Shown here: one piece after another, positions 22,480 through 37,316 of the stretch
Layout of the letters: each line of letters opens with the position of its first letter
Position numbering within the stretch: the first letter of the stretch is position 1
NCBI GenBank assembly: GCA_963930655.1
Contig: OZ005608.1
Span: 24,019,271-24,083,270 of the forward strand
Reading direction: 5' to 3'
DNA length: 64,000 nucleotides
Source of the DNA: Myrica gale
Lineage: Eukaryota > Streptophyta > Magnoliopsida > Fagales > Myricaceae
Position numbers and translations under genes: made by a program
The notes under the pieces: model-generated
Database searches by the model: none
What the model was told of the DNA's origin: nothing
Seen by the model: the letters and a program-made list of their open reading frames with translations, nothing else

Positions 22480-25400
22480 CTACCAGGCCATGTTCCTGAA
22501 ATCGTATGTTGCTTCTTGGAGTTTCTTCTTAAATGATTTGAAACTACTCTGACCCTTCGTAGTCCAATGAAATGAGGAGCTCCGCTTGAGAAGATCAGAT
22601 ATGGCAGGCGATCTGAAAGCCGAATCCGAATCCTCTGATGGAGTGTCGTCGTATTCTGCGGAAATATAATCAATTAATCAGCTTAATGCCTAATTCTGCA
22701 ATTCCACTTCATAGTTATCCTGAAAGAAGGGAAGAAAAAGAGGGGGGCAAGCTCATGATGTTCCTAGTAAAAACTACAGAGGTTTGGGGTACCCCCTTTG
22801 CTTTTCCCACAAAGAGGGAAATAGCTTTCAGTAAAACACGAGAAGGGAAAACACACCAAGATCAACATTTCTTCAGTGGTGGAAGAAAAGGAGAAAAATC
22901 CCAATACTTCCCCGTCCTCCTCAATAAAACCAGGATACCAAAGAACATTAAAGAAAACTTACAGATTTGAAAGGAGATCCTCTCCCATAAACAACATCAC
23001 TGAACACAGCTTTTGTATTCATAGGAAACTCTAAGAAACTAAAGAAACAATAGTTCGTTTTTTTTTTCCTTTGTAAGGAAACAATAGTTCAATTAAGCAT
23101 AAAATCGTTCTTTTGGTCTGCTTTGGGAAAAAGACAACAAGGGCATTAAGGGCTTAAAAATGTGCCTGCCAGCAGCAGAGAGAAAGAGAGAGGAAACGGG
23201 GATGCCTTCAGGGATGGGATTATAAAATTAGCACCCTCAAGAGACAAGTGCTCTGAATGGATACGTGGTTCCAATCTACTGAACTGCTTCTATGCAAATT
23301 GCCATCTCCCAGATTCCTCGTGTTAACATGTGCTGTGACTATGCAGCCCTAGCACGACAGCATTGCAGTTGCCATCATGCTTATACATGTTAACTTATAT
23401 GCTACTATAACTATTTCAATTTGATACATCAGAATCTTGTGCACTCAACATTCCACAGCAATAAGTGGAAGTGGAACATCACCTGAAGATGTTGGGAGCT
23501 GGTATTGTCTTTTTAAGAATTTGGAGGCTTCTCTATCTTTCTTGTGGCACAAGACTCGTACTAAAGTTTGGGCGTCCTCTAAGCCCAGTTCATCATGATT
23601 ATATGACCTTCGATTAAGTGATTCTAGTCCGACCGAAATTTGTTCACTTGCGGTCATGAGCATGTGGATAAGAGTACCAGTCTGCAGAAATAAAAGTCAC
23701 CATACTGCCAGTCTCAACCCTTCAACCGAAAACAAGCAATAAAAAAGACTAAACCTGAAGTGTATACAAGCTTAATATTTGTTCTGCGAGTTTTGATTCT
23801 TGCAGCACTAATGAACGTGGAAGGCCTTCTCCATCAGCTACAAAGAAATCCTACAAATTTGAGGACCAAGGCCATGTTAGCGGCCAATATAAACATGTTT
23901 TGAGTGATAAATACATATATCAGACAGGATATCTCTATGGGTCATGAAGTGCTGGAAGACAACAAAATGAGAATCAAATACTTGGTTTTATCAATGCCAA
24001 CCCACCAATGACGCCATTCAAACTAATTAGTGGCACATTGAAACATGTATTAATGGACTGAAAGCATTAATCAACTTAACCAAAAGTATATAAATGGAGT
24101 GACGCTGAACTACAAAGTGAGCCTAAAAATGAAAAATGCAACTTCAAAAAAATTGGAGAGAACGGTAAGCAAAAGTTTGTCTATTCACTACTTGCTGAGC
24201 TATCCTATGAGTTAGTACCTCTGCTTGCCTCAAACAGACTATGCAGTCATGTTGGTCAAAAATTTGACTTGCATTTAGTTGATGGCATCTGACACGAAAC
24301 ATGTCACGTGTTTCTATATTTCTTTTCAGAAAAATGTTATTACTTAAATTTCTAATCATGAAAGGTCTGTTTATTTACAATAGGCTTCCTACTTTTGTTA
24401 CTATACACAAGACACATACCTTCAACATGTTAAGATCATCTTCCACAAATTTGATATCTGGATCAGAAAACGAGCGAGAAGGACCTCCATTAAGCAAAAT
24501 CCAAACATAGCCTTCCTGAATCACTAAAATTTACAAAATTAAAACCGCACTGAAACGGGCCACAACAGATTAGAATTCAGGATGAAAGCACACCAGTGAT
24601 GCTCGACAGATGCTGAGAACCACAAAGTCTCTAAGAGTCCCATCAATTAAAGCACATATATGGTTGAGAACCTATATCAAGGACCCTTACATTATTAGAA
24701 ATCAACCCAATGGTGGTAAAAGGAAACGCTATCAAACAATGCAATTTTCATGAGTTCACATACACAGACATACACATGCACAGATTTCGGGATCTTACAG
24801 TATCAATATGTGGAAGAACACTATCCAAGCGAGCACCTTCAACACTACCTCGATATAAACAAAAGAGGAATGCATCTCTCAGGTCCCAGTACACAACTCT
24901 TGCACCTATAAATTAAAGTCTAGGTCATTGTCTTCATAAGAACCCCAAGCCAAGAATACCAGAAATTGCTAGTTGCAGACAAGCCCTTTTAAGAAAAACA
25001 CATAATTTTAACTCACCGACAAAATCACAAATTTTGCTGATAGCATCTCCCGTGATATCCCTAATGCAGTTAAAGGTGCTGACAAACAGTTCGTCAACTG
25101 CTTCACTACCTGTTAGCAGAGAACTCACAGTATCTTCCGGAGGTTCTTCAGCTGGACAAATTGTGAGAATGTATATATTAAACATTTCAGCTGATAATAA
25201 CTTTTCATCCCATTAAACCTAGTTCAAATACAGGACTAAAATGAGGAAAAAACAAAAATAGTGGTCATTTAAGTAAGATGCACCACTACCAAGGATACAA
25301 TATTGCAAAAATAGAAATTCATAGCATATTGAAGAAAACAAATCCAATCTTCAGTAATTTCTATGTCTCAGATATAACAGACTACATTTACAAAACTCCA

Positions 25401-28400
25401 TTGAATGATACAAAGGCGAAATCAGGGGAATCATATAATGGTAGGTTTCTGACCATGCACAAAAAGAACTTACCCCATCTTTGACCAGCTGATGATCCCG
25501 TACGTGTCCACGACTCTCTAATGCCATCTTCTAGTATGCCAATTTGTTTCTGAATATACTGCACGAAGAAACAAAAGATATTGAGAGAAAATAACAGGTA
25601 ATGATACGATTCTTGCAAATCAAAACTGTGTCTCAGCACCATAGAAATAAATTACTTGAAAGAAGATAACTCACTTCCAGGAGTCCACAGCATCTATCAA
25701 GGCCGTAGAAGAAATAACAAAGAAGTTCTAAAATAGAAAAATTACAAACTGTGATACTAAGTATATATGATCTGTTGCCAAACTGCTTCCAAATTTTACA
25801 GATTTTCCGCAATATTTCTAAAAGATTTTCTTTCTGGCTGATCCAATTCTCACTTCCAAGGGAAAAATAGAGATAACATGTGACAGATGAGGATTATGCA
25901 AAGTCCATGCAAATAAACACTTTTCTCTTGGACCTGTTTGGTAAGCGCTACACAACATAATACCAAAAATATTTATAAAACAAGAGCTGCACTTACCTCA
26001 AGTGTGTTCAATCTGACACAGAGTTTGGATATTGTTAATTCTTTCAACTTGTTACTCACGTCATCCGCCAAAAGTTTACGCTGTAGCAACTTCTTCTTCA
26101 TTATTGGAATAGCTGTCTCCTCATAACGAGTCAAAGGAGGAGGCAAGGGATAGAGATTATTCTTCTCAACTGCAGTATCAAAGGCATTATGGTAAAAATG
26201 TAACTTCAAACTAGGTCTTTCCACCCAGATGACTGGTTAGCAATAATTGTGATTAAAACTAGCCCATAAAGATCAAACCAGATTTCCATTTTATCATCTA
26301 AGTAGGGAGCTCTATAAAAATTCTGAAAAAATGGGCCCTGAATCACACCAGGCTGAACCTTTTGCAAAACATTTTTGAGGGGCTCTTGTTTATTTGCATA
26401 TTTCATTTTTTTTTTGGTTGAGGTGAAAAAGGGAAGGAGGGTGATGTTGCATTTCAAAATCACAAGCATCTGAAATATTGCCAACATAGGTTCCACATTC
26501 CTAAATATACTAGTCTCACTAAAATACTCAAAAATTGAAGAAAAACAAAAGTTACAAAAAAAGATTAAAGAAAAGAAGGCAAAAAGGATCAAACACTCCT
26601 TTTGAATTAGTCAAGATAGTACTTTCACAAGTTGAAAGACAAGTACCAGCCAAGTAAAAACAATAACCAATATGTCCCATCTGATATATGCTGGAAGATA
26701 AATGCACTTTACCAAGCTGATTAAGCAATTTCTGCAAATAGGCATCCAGACTGTGAAAAATAACAGACAGCAGAGCTTGTAAATGGGTGATATCCATTGC
26801 AAGATTCAAGCCAAAGAATTGATCCACGGTCTGCAAGTTAAGATGGATAAAGGGGCATGAAATGCAACAAGACCAAAAGCTAATCTACCATAAACATTTA
26901 AACAAGAACATCGATGAGAATAATCCATATTAGGAGATTTCGAAAGAAATATTGAAAGCATATTCGCATATTTATCCCTATTCTCCTACAGTAGTTCTCT
27001 GGAATCCAATAGTAACATTCACAAATGACAACGACCACTAGAACAAGAAGGTAGAAATTTCAAAGAGAAGGATAACAAAAGCCTGCAAGGAGCTCAACCA
27101 AGCAATCTCCACAGAACTACTCAACTATGTAGATCAAACCAGAATTTCATAAATACCCTGCAACATCAATATTAAGCTCCAATGTTTTTTTTTTATTCCT
27201 CTTCTTCACAAGCTTCACCAAATTATGGTTACAGAGACAATATCTACCTCCTCGATGATCCTAAACACTTCAACTACTGATGCTGCCTGTCTTTGCTGAG
27301 ATGATAATGGTTCCCAGTCCTGTACAAACCCAAAACTCAACCTTAATAAGCAAGAAAGAAGATATGCATAAAAATGGTGATGATATCCATAATACATTCT
27401 GGAAGCATAGTCTTATGTTGTTCTGTTCTTGTCTTTCTAAAATTAATATGGCAAATCTTCACTTTTAGCCCCTATACGACCACTCGAATGTCATTTACCG
27501 GTCTGATATTTCAATTTCATCACATTACACCCCCAAAGTTTCACAATTTATCAATTTCAACTGTCCATGTATTTCTCCCATTCAAGATGACAGAAAAAAG
27601 CCCAGAAAGGAGAAAATACCTCCAACAGAAATATCATAAGAGACCAACTGAATTGGGGGTATTATTGTCTTTCTGGGCTTCTTTTTGTCATCTTTAACGG
27701 GTAGAAAGGTCGGAGGGCTGAAATTGATATATCGTGAAACTTTGAGGGCGTAACGTGATGAAATTGAAAGTTCAAGGGCTAAAAGTGAAGATCCTTCAAT
27801 TGATATTAAACAAGGTCGTTACCAATTATACAATCACGTTTAATATGACCTCATTATTCTTCATGGAACCAACCTCAAGATCAAACACACGTCCAGTCCA
27901 TTCCAAGATACGTAAATTCTGAGCAATCACCCAGTCGAGAATAATTGGCTTAGCAACTTCTCCAATCTGCAAACAAGGGACAGAGAGAAACAGTTAATTC
28001 TCTCAATTCTTTTTCTTTTTTACTTTAAATTAGGCTGAAGCAGACCAAGCATCTTTTATGACAAACTTTGCAACAAAAAACTCTATCATGTAGAATTATT
28101 AGTTCAAGCATGGAATCATTTGAGCACCAACATTGTAGTGCCTATTGCTTGTTATATTAGACCCAGGACCACACTAAGGCTTATTTTGAGTGGAAATGTT
28201 GCCATGTCCCTGATTGTAACCAGCATTTAGTTTCAGAACCGAATGGTCGTCCAAACATCATTCTGCATAGAGAATATATGAGATCCAATACACGTGCTAA
28301 ACGAGCATGAAAGATGCAAATAGCACCAAAAAAATGTATTCAAGATACACGTTTGTCTACAAATGAAAAATTGTATAATAACTTGATCTGCTACCTAAAA

Positions 28401-31400
28401 AAAATAACCCCAGAATGGAATATCATCATATTGTCACCATTGCATAACGAAGTGTAACAGAAGAGCAAACATATGCCATCATTAACGAGTGGTTTACATA
28501 GCCATTGATTTCAAAACCACGTACAATCATTGACTTGGACAACAATATGAAGACAACAATATTTGTCACGTCCTAAAAGAAAAAATCAAACCGGATAATG
28601 GTCCAGCTCTTCGTTGAGATGGTTACGTGGCCTATTCTCTTCACAAGCAGAAATATGTAGCTGAGTCAGGTCATGTTCCAACAAACGAGCAGCTGGAAGT
28701 ACCGATCTGACATCTTCAGAAAGAGATGACACTCCCCGAAGAAATGGTTTCTACACAGTTAAAAAAACCATGGCCATAAAAGGTGCAGTAAATTAAAATT
28801 GATCAACCGGCTGCAAAGTGAGAAATAATTTTCGTTAAACAATTAAAGAAACCAACCAGTCTTTCCCCATAAATTTGGTGCAGTCGCTTGGCTGCAATCA
28901 TTCCAGATTCACTACACCAATGACGTAGCACTGGGACAAATAAGTTGTACTCTCTCTGAGCAATCAATCTAAGTTCATTTGCAAGTAGGGCCAAAGGATG
29001 TGTGCCCACCACCTTAGATTCAAGATCTACAGTACTTGCTACCTAGCAGCGTAATCACATCTGTTTTATATAAAAGTAAAGGGGCCAGCATAACAAAATA
29101 ACTAAATAACTATACAAGTGAAATGAAAAAGTTGACTCACCCGCCTGTATGCGGCTTTGATAGATCTCTCCATATATGTTTTGACTTTCCTAGATGCACT
29201 CTCATCCGAAGCACTAAACCTAATTAACTGCACAAATATAACGGATTGATCCAATGATCTCAGCCAACGTGAGTAGGTTCTGATGAAGGTAGGTCACTTG
29301 GATGTCATGAGGACAACTACTTGGTGGCAACAGTGGACCATGTAGATCTGACTCCAAAAACAAACTTCTACATAATATAGATGAAATCATTTTAAACCTC
29401 TTTTTTAGAATGTCAAGACCGAGGAGGGGGGAGGGGGAGACAACTCGTTATGTGAAAAGGGAAGAGGAAGAAAGCTGAACACCAACCCGTCTCATCCTGA
29501 ATACAATCTTTCACTTGGAGAAAACTCATAGCAACTGAGGTTAGCCTCAGTTGAACAAGGCCCACTCTGGTACTCTTAATTTCTTGGTAATAAGCACTCA
29601 GGCTCTTCCCATCAAAATTCATGAATTTGCACACTTCCAACTGATGCAAGGACTATCATAAACGGGAATTTGTCACAAACCCATGAGAAGAGCACAAGAA
29701 ATGCCTAAATAGCAAAGGAAATACTTGTGCTGTCAAGAATCAATTTATCTTCCATTGATGATACCTGATCATGTGGCCAGCAGAAAAAAATCTCTATCAT
29801 CTTAGAGGGTAGAATCCTCACCAACTGCCTACGGTGTATCAGACCTCCAACAATTTTAAAGCAAGGAAATGCTACAAAAATCCACTGAATTTGCTAGCTT
29901 GTTCCTTCCCTCCTCCCCTCACTCCCCCCCCCCTGGGAAAATGGATGTACAAGACCTCTCACCAATTTTGAATCAATGGAGGCTAGTGAAATAAGCATTA
30001 AACATGCATTACCAAACTAATTCACATTTACTTGCTAATTCTCTCTCTCCCCCTCCCTCCCCGCTTGCCTACTGTCACATCAAAAGGGGTGTATCAGAGC
30101 TATCACCAATTTTGAAGCAAGGAAGGATAGTGAACTCAAGATAAAAGACTTTACCAGTGTCCATCAAATTTACTAACCTATAGCCTCTTTCTCTCCCTCC
30201 TAGATCTCCCTTGACACACAAGACATTCAGAAGTTTCAGGGAGGAGAACTCGTTTTGGATTGGGTTTCAACTTTCAGGTATATTAGTTAATTTCCCCCTT
30301 CAGTGAACAATCACAGCAGCATTTTTCTCTTTCAGCCACCACCGCATGAGGTGCACAATTAGGGTTTCAGTTTACTTATTTCAGGAAGAAAAAAAGCACT
30401 TCAGCATCTTCGGATTTTATTTTCCTTGAAAATGAATATGGTAACACAAAACATAGAAAGGATGCCAAAGGGGGGCATAGGGACTATACAACATACACAT
30501 CAAAGAAAAAAGGCAAAAAAGTATTAGGGGTTAAAAGGTCTGGGCATAAAAACAGAATAACTGCAAAGTACTTATCAAGCACCATTCGCAGAACAAGAAA
30601 TAGGTTAGGCCATGGAAGTGCAATCATTTCATTCAACCAATGCAAATGAATGTGAACTTGCACTGCAGAAAAACAAACCTTGCTATCACCAGAGTCACCA
30701 GCGGTAAGAAGTCCAACTGCTGACACCAATTCCATTATCTTTGCAAAGTTATGAGGTTTCTGAAACAATAATCTCATAATGAAAACAAATATTTTTGAAA
30801 ACAGGATCATGATTTACAAAGTTCAGGTGAATAACTTCAAAGGATCCAAGAAAAAATAAGTCAACAGTCATGCAGACGAGCATCCCAGTCTTAACATTAT
30901 TCAAAAAATTTGAAAATAAAAATAAGGTTGGCCCAAAAACTAAAATTAGGCAAGCAACAAAGGAGTACTAGCCATTTACTTGATTGTGTTACAATATTGA
31001 GTTTTTTTTAGTAAATTAGACCAGAACAGTTGAATCCAAGTATAGGAACATTATTGATGAATAGATATTGACCTGACTGTAATGCAGATGATAGTCTTGC
31101 AGTTTACTGTCACACCAACTGCTAATCGAGAAGAAAATAGCCTGCACCAAATTCAATTTCATTTCATTCCCATTACATTGCCTTGAACATGCAAGGCTAT
31201 CCATGTAATGCTCTTCCTCCACACTGCCCTTTTCAGCAGATAGAACCTTCTGCAACTCAAGAAGAGCATATTCTAACAGCACAGCCTCATCTGTCCCTAC
31301 ATACTTCAATAAAGGAATATGGCAAGTTATAGGGTACTTTGCATTAAAAACGAGGAAACAAAGGAGAGTATGATAAATAAAACTTGTTGTGAACTTTAGA

Positions 31401-34400
31401 GCAACTGAGAAAGTACTTTATGTTGACCTTCATGTCCAATATTGCAGGTATGCATAATACTTATTGTAACATTAACTGTAATTGCATTTATTCTGTTTGC
31501 TATAAGTTGGCATTAGACATCCCTCCCAAGAATATCTTATAAGCTAAGGTAATTCAACTTTGCAGAAGAAAGTGACATCCTACAACACCTGTAAACTACA
31601 AGACTTTCATGATTAGAAGCTCCCACACAAAGACAAACATAGTTGTGTGAGCGCGGTTCTAATGAGCAAGTTTGGCCCCAAACAGAGGCGAGAGGGAGGT
31701 CGAACCTTAAAATGAACAAAACTACATTGTCAAGTCTGTTGCATCTTAGTTCCCCAAAAAACCTTGCTGTGTACTGGTAATAACCACTGAACAGGGCAAG
31801 GTTAATGCAGCTTGATGATGACATGTATGTAAAAAATCCTCACCAGAGGTCCACAGTAATTAAGTAAACATTTGTCAATTGGCATACTGATGTTTAAGTC
31901 ACATATCCCGACTTCTGATATCCTATTTCAAGTAAGTTCTAGTCACATCTACCACAAAAGGCAAATACATCTACTCAAATCACTACTGTGATTTTCTCAA
32001 ATAATTCTGTACCATTCAAATTTTTGATATGGAAATGGAAAAAAAAAATCTCTATCAGAGTTCAACATTGTCCTACACTCGGGCAACCTTTATACAACAG
32101 GATTGGAAAGAATTGTGTCTATGTAAAACTAATACATAAAGCAGACAACTTTGAATTTCGAACACTTTGAATGATTGTGATTTGTGGTTAAAATTGAAAC
32201 TATCACTGAAGGTTTAAAATGTGCGGTTAGAAAGAAATCCATTGAAGCATTACAATGTGTGGTGGGAAATGAAATAAAGGATTCTACAGCTCTCTATCAG
32301 AAGCATGCAGTGAAAGCAGCTCCTGCCATTCCTACCTATCCATCATTAGTCAACTCAAGAATCAGCTAGACCTGACTTGATCACTCTTTATTCATAGAAA
32401 AAGTAACCATCTAATCTTTCAGGCATGCTTAGTTCTGAGAAAAGCCAGCTCAGCTCAAACAATGATAGGCCCACAACATCACCTACCAAGTCTACATGAA
32501 ACGGGCTTAAAGCCTAGCCTTATTGCCAATCCCCCACCAGCTACTATGCACATCTAAACCAAAAATGTTTAGGAAACTAGAGCTAAACAAATATACAGCA
32601 GAAGCACCAATTATTTGCAGGAAACATTAATCCATATCTTTATCTAGACATCATGGAAATGGCGAACAAACTACCATTCTACTGATAAGGAAGGAAGGAA
32701 AGAAAACAATCATTTCCATTTACAGCTGTGGCCAGGAAGACATTTCACTGTTCTTTTAAACTTAATAAACAACTGCAACAAATACAACCAGTGTAAAACA
32801 AAACTTTATATTGCCTACACACACTATAAAAGTAGAGGATTACAATACTCAAAATCTTGATTGAAGAATTCATTTAAATGGTGACATCAACAAAATATGC
32901 TTCGTGATCATTAACAGCTGTTGAGATAATCTATACCTGCTGGAAAAGGACCCACCCATATATTGCATTGTGCAATTTCTGTGTGATACCCAAAGTTCGC
33001 CAGGTCAATTTGATGAGCATCAGGAGTTCATCAGATTCCTAAACTCATGTAAAAAAAACGGGCATGAATACAAGTAAAATTATGTGACAAAACTTCCTAG
33101 CTCAAACTGAGATAAGAACACAAATACCATGATGAGTTGGCCTTCATCAAGGACATCAAACACACTGAAAAGTAATTTCTCATAGATTCGAATGTTCAAG
33201 CTGTAATCAGCAGTCCAATAATAGGTTTCACCCTGTACACCAAATTTTCCAGGAAGAGATGAAAACTTTAAAGCCACTTGTTTCATAGCCCAAAGAAACT
33301 CAGCACGTTCAGAAGGTGACATACTGTCCCACTCCTACAATGTCCAACAGACCAAGGATCTATTATAGGATCATATGAAGAAATCCAGAAAGCTTTCAAA
33401 GCCATCCATTACTGCTTAACAAGTATTACTTGTATTTAAATAATATTAAACACAAGACAGGAACATACCTTAGAATTCCTAACCTTGGCAAGAGAACTCT
33501 GAACAATTACACGCTCAGATGCTTCAAGATTTGCAGAAAAATAAAGAAGCTCTTCTAAGATACACGCCTATAAAATGGTTGCAAACAATACTGTGAGTCG
33601 AACCTTAAAATGACCATCTCTCATTTGATAAATAACAGAACCAATTCTTATAGTCTAACATAAAGCCACTTGGAGAGCCATGTAAACACCAAATATGATA
33701 TGCATTATATGCAGGGCTGGCTCAAGCCACATGGTGGTCTAAGGCCGTATAAATTAGTAGGCCTTTTATATAAATTTTAATATAAAATATTTTAAATTTT
33801 TTGAAAATTATTAAATTTAATATAAAATATTCAAAGGCCCCATTAATTATTTTTTATAGGGCTCCCATACATGACATCAAGGCCCCATAACTTGCACAGT
33901 TGAGAAATTTATAGGACATTTTTTTTCTTTGAACAAAGTTCAGAAATTTGAAAAAGGATTAGAAGTTCTGGGAGAAACATATCACTCGATGAGCAAAAAG
34001 ACAGTCCAATCATGATAAGACTGCATCGTGTCATTCCTTTTGTGTGTTTTTTTAGCTTAGTTGTCTTTTTATTTCTTGGGTCATCTACAACACAAATATA
34101 TATACATACTCTTTATAGGGCCTTGCTCAGGGTGAGGCCTTAGGCTATCGCCTAAGTTGTCTTACCCTTGCGCCGGCTCTGATTATATGTTGATAATTCC
34201 TACCCACAGTACATAATTAAAGATTTAGCAAAGTTGAGGATTACCTGTCTACTCTTCCACTGCATATACGACTTTCCATTGCTAAAATCAGACTTGAAGA
34301 TGATATTCAAAAGTCCCAACAAAATGTGAGGAATATCAATTGTTCCCCACATTCTCCTGGCAGCCAATTGCGTCAAGCTTTGTCTTATGCATACATCCAT

Positions 34401-37316
34401 TGCTTCTGAAATCTAGCAAGGAAGTAATAACTCGTTTCTTTAATTGAAGCAGTGGCTTAAACAATTAGACCAGCAGATTGAAGTCATTAACATAAATACT
34501 CTTCTCCTTAGCTGAGTTATTGACTGCAGCACCATACTGAGTCTAAGTATGTTATGAAGCTATTTATGAAAGCAAACAATTGATAGTAAAAGAGGGCTTC
34601 CTGTTTCACTTGTCACAATGTTAAGGTTAGGGAAGAAATGATAAGTAATGTCCAAAAAGATAAACAAAAAAATATATCATCACAAACAAAAAGAACATGG
34701 TAATACTGAACCACAGAAAAACTGATACCAAGAGATTTCATAATGGAAATTTAGCTTGAAACAAAAAATGCAATACCAAAACAGAACAATGATGACAACG
34801 AGAGGATGACAAACTCAGAATTCAAGAGTTAAAAAAGCAGCTTAGAATTGAGGCTGAAATTGTTCTTGTGCATAAAGTGACCATTCATTCACAGAGACTA
34901 CTAGCTAGGCGAGCATTATCCACATCCATCATCAAATTAAGTATGCAATAACTAGCTATCATTTTCTTAGAGTAGATAGTAACACTAAAGAAAAATTTAA
35001 ATAGCTGAATTTATTTTTCCTTAAGAGTCTCAATGATATTCATAAAAGTTAACAAGACAAGTACACAAGAATTTACAAGAAAAAACCACCTTATATCCAA
35101 TCAACAGCAACTATAAAATGCAAACACCAAAATTAATACAGAAGCAAACAGGTAAAACTGGAACATAAGATCAAAAACTCTCATCCAGGCCTTAATAGTA
35201 TATACAAACATGTATTTCAGGTCAAGAAGAGCTCTTTCAGACCCCTCAAATGCATGCCGAATACAGGAAGGTTGATAGCTATGGATCATTTGAAGATATT
35301 TTTATGTCTATGGTCAGTATTACAGTTGTCAAATGTAGTTAGATATTTTAAATATTTTAAATCAGTATATCTTTAAACTGTCACGTCCTCATGGAAAGCT
35401 GAGTTTCCGGGAACTTCCATTCTGAGATTTCATGCAAATAGGTATTACATCTAGCATTTACAAATGACATGAAATTACAGCTTGCCTGCATCTGAATGCG
35501 GATGGTATCAACGAGCTCTGAATGCCCTCCATGAGACTGAGACTGCTGATGGATCTTATCCCTTTTGCTCTTGAACCCTGACAGAAGTTTAGAACTCTTT
35601 TCTTTCTTCCTATCCTCAATTGTATGTACTTCAACACTAGTCATACGTAGATAAGAGAAAAGAGATTGAGAAACCAAAAGAGAAAAAGAAAGTAACTAAG
35701 TGGAAAACAATTGCACACACACAGACTCAAGTGATTGAGAGAAAGAAAGAGATTACCCTGAAAATACCAAAGATGCAAGCAATATCTCGTAGGCAGATTT
35801 CTGCAAGTCATCATCCGAAAATCCTTCAAGATTAAAAAAAAGGCTTCAGAAGATAAATATATACATTTAGAGAGCACCAAAAGAACCAGAAAAAAATGTT
35901 TTTACAGGATGACTAGCAAATTACACCACAAGACTACACAAACTATGAAGCTGTTACATGACAACTTTTTCTGTGTCGTGACCAGATCAACATAAACAAA
36001 CAAATACCTGCATTCAGGCTAGGTAATCCTAGTGGAGGAATTTTCCCATCTTCTACAGGCTTCAAAGGTGTGCATGTTGCCTTTCCATATTCGAGACTAA
36101 ACTCTTCTGCAGATGCTGCAATGTCCTCAATAATCAAAGGATCCAGTCTAGACGAATAGGTCGCATGATGTGTGGTTCCATTCACCTCAGTTGGCGGTGG
36201 CACTCGCCTGGGAGGCGATCCAGACAAATCTGGATCAGAAATTAGAAAATAGGAATTCCCTAACTGAGAATGAATCTAACAAAAAGAAAAAGATATATGA
36301 GTGATGTTGAATGGGAGATAAATATTAAAAATTCATACTTAGAAATGAATTACAAAAGCCAAAATACTATAAAAGTTCATAAAGTTTCCACAAATATCAG
36401 AACGTGTCAATAACTTATTTTTCTTTTCACAATGTAATTGCAACAGCTTGCTTTATATTATTGGCTCGAATGACAACTCTATATTTTGGAACTTCTGCCT
36501 AAATTTTGCATTGCTTCGAAGTACAGGTAGAATATACAGAAACCAGACAGAAAAGGATCTTCAAAAAAAGTGGTATTATTCCAACCACAGTTCTGCATTT
36601 GCCTTTTTCACGTATCAAGCACCTATATGAAATTTTCAACTATTATCTACTAATTTCGAATTCAAAAACTACGTCAAATATTTCCTCCGCTAGTAAATGT
36701 ACAAAATGAATACAAATATCGTGTAACCATATAACTACGCCACCAGTTGTAGCTTAATAAAAGATCGACAGTTGACACGACACAATCCAGGATAGGAGTC
36801 TTGGCCTACCGTTACTGGGTAAGAAGATTCATCGAAGTACTCTGTAGTTGCTTCAGAAATATCAACCACTCCACCTAATAGCCACGATAGAAGAACAATT
36901 CACTCAGTGAGACAAAATTCACCCTGAGAAATTAACATACGTTCCGACTCTGTTTGGCCAATGAGAAATAATCAACATTCAATGGCTACAGTAAAACAAA
37001 AGAGTCCATAATTTTCTAGGCTGACAAAGAGAGCAAAACATTTCAACAACTTCCCTAGAGGTAGCTTTCGTTCTTCCTTCTCTTTTCTCGGGTACCAAAC
37101 AGAGCGGAAGTTTAATTAACACTGACCAGATTTTATGCAGTGAAGTACATAATCGACACTCAAGTTATCCAAATCGACGTCGGAGACAGCGGTGATGGGG
37201 CCGGCCGAGGTTCGGAGCTCCTTGATCAAACCCGAGGATAAGAGGAACTCTAAGAGCCTCCGGCGGTCTCCACGGTACCGCTCAAATAGAAGGGAACTCA
37301 GGGAAGGTTGCTCCAT
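22480..37316 (-). CDS. Plant UNC-13 homologue (DUF810/MUN domain), 26 exons, 1162 aa
   Basis: Exons in order: 37127–37316, 36810–36874, 36008–36275, 35757–35823, 35486–35636, 34245–34412, 33469–33567, 33128–33334, 32937–33038, 31073–31303, 30679–30759, 29141–29227, 28857–29042, 28592–28750, 27874–27966, 27248–27319, 26713–26830, 25997–26169, 25474–25558, 25017–25151, 24799–24905, 24594–24671, 24420–24515, 23755–23850, 23483–23681, 22480–22655. Every junction is in phase and the sum is 3489 bases. N-terminus MEQPSLSSLLFERYRGDRRR, then SGSPPRRVPPP and IPPLGLPSLNAG; later TWRTLGITQKLHNAIYGWVL, WCDSKLQDYHLHY, DWEPLSSQQRQAASVVEVFR and the end FKKKLQEATYDFRNMAW. This is the DUF810 family, relatives of Munc13 that prime vesicle fusion. 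PATROL1, one member, moves the proton pump AHA1 to the guard-cell membrane. This copy looks closer to the At4g11670 branch than to PATROL1. One intron uses a GC donor, and introns hold a hAT element and a foldback. Confidence 0.93.
27455..27792. mobile_element. Foldback MITE in an UNC-13 intron
   Basis: ATCTTCACTTTTAGCCC at 27455–27471 is matched by its exact complement at 27776–27792, and the two halves stay complementary for most of the 338 bases (CAATTTCATCAC, CAAAGTTTCAC, AAAAGCCCAGAAAG). No clear target duplication. It lies between exons 15 and 16. Confidence 0.75.
29836..30124. repeat. Three diverged tandem units in an UNC-13 intron
   Basis: TGTATCAGACCTCCAACAAT (29837), TGTACAAGACCTCTCACCAA (29946) and TGTATCAGAGCTATCACCAA (30090) each start a similar block continuing TTTTGAAGCAAGGA, followed by a CT-rich stretch. 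The copies are old and of unequal length. Confidence 0.6.
33712..34181. mobile_element. hAT-type non-autonomous element in UNC-13 intron 6
   Basis: Ends are CAGGGCTGGCTCAAG and, inverted, CAGAGCCGGCGCAAG, a typical hAT terminal repeat. The 8-bp duplication ATTATATG is perfect (33704–33711 and 34182–34189). The 470-bp body is AT-rich and has no transposase. Confidence 0.92.
35481..35486 (-). other. Non-canonical GC splice donor (UNC-13 intron 5)
   Basis: Exon 5 ends ATGCAG and the intron starts gcaagc. Joining here to exon 6 at 34412 keeps the frame and gives QMQ-ISEAMD. The next GT downstream would create a stop on joining to the alternative acceptor. GC–AG introns are a known minor class. 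Confidence 0.7.

Noticed and set aside
22455-22673. 72-aa minus-strand frame over the last UNC-13 exon
   Set aside because: It is the wrong frame; the true frame ends FKKKLQEATYDFRNMAW and joins exon 25 in phase.
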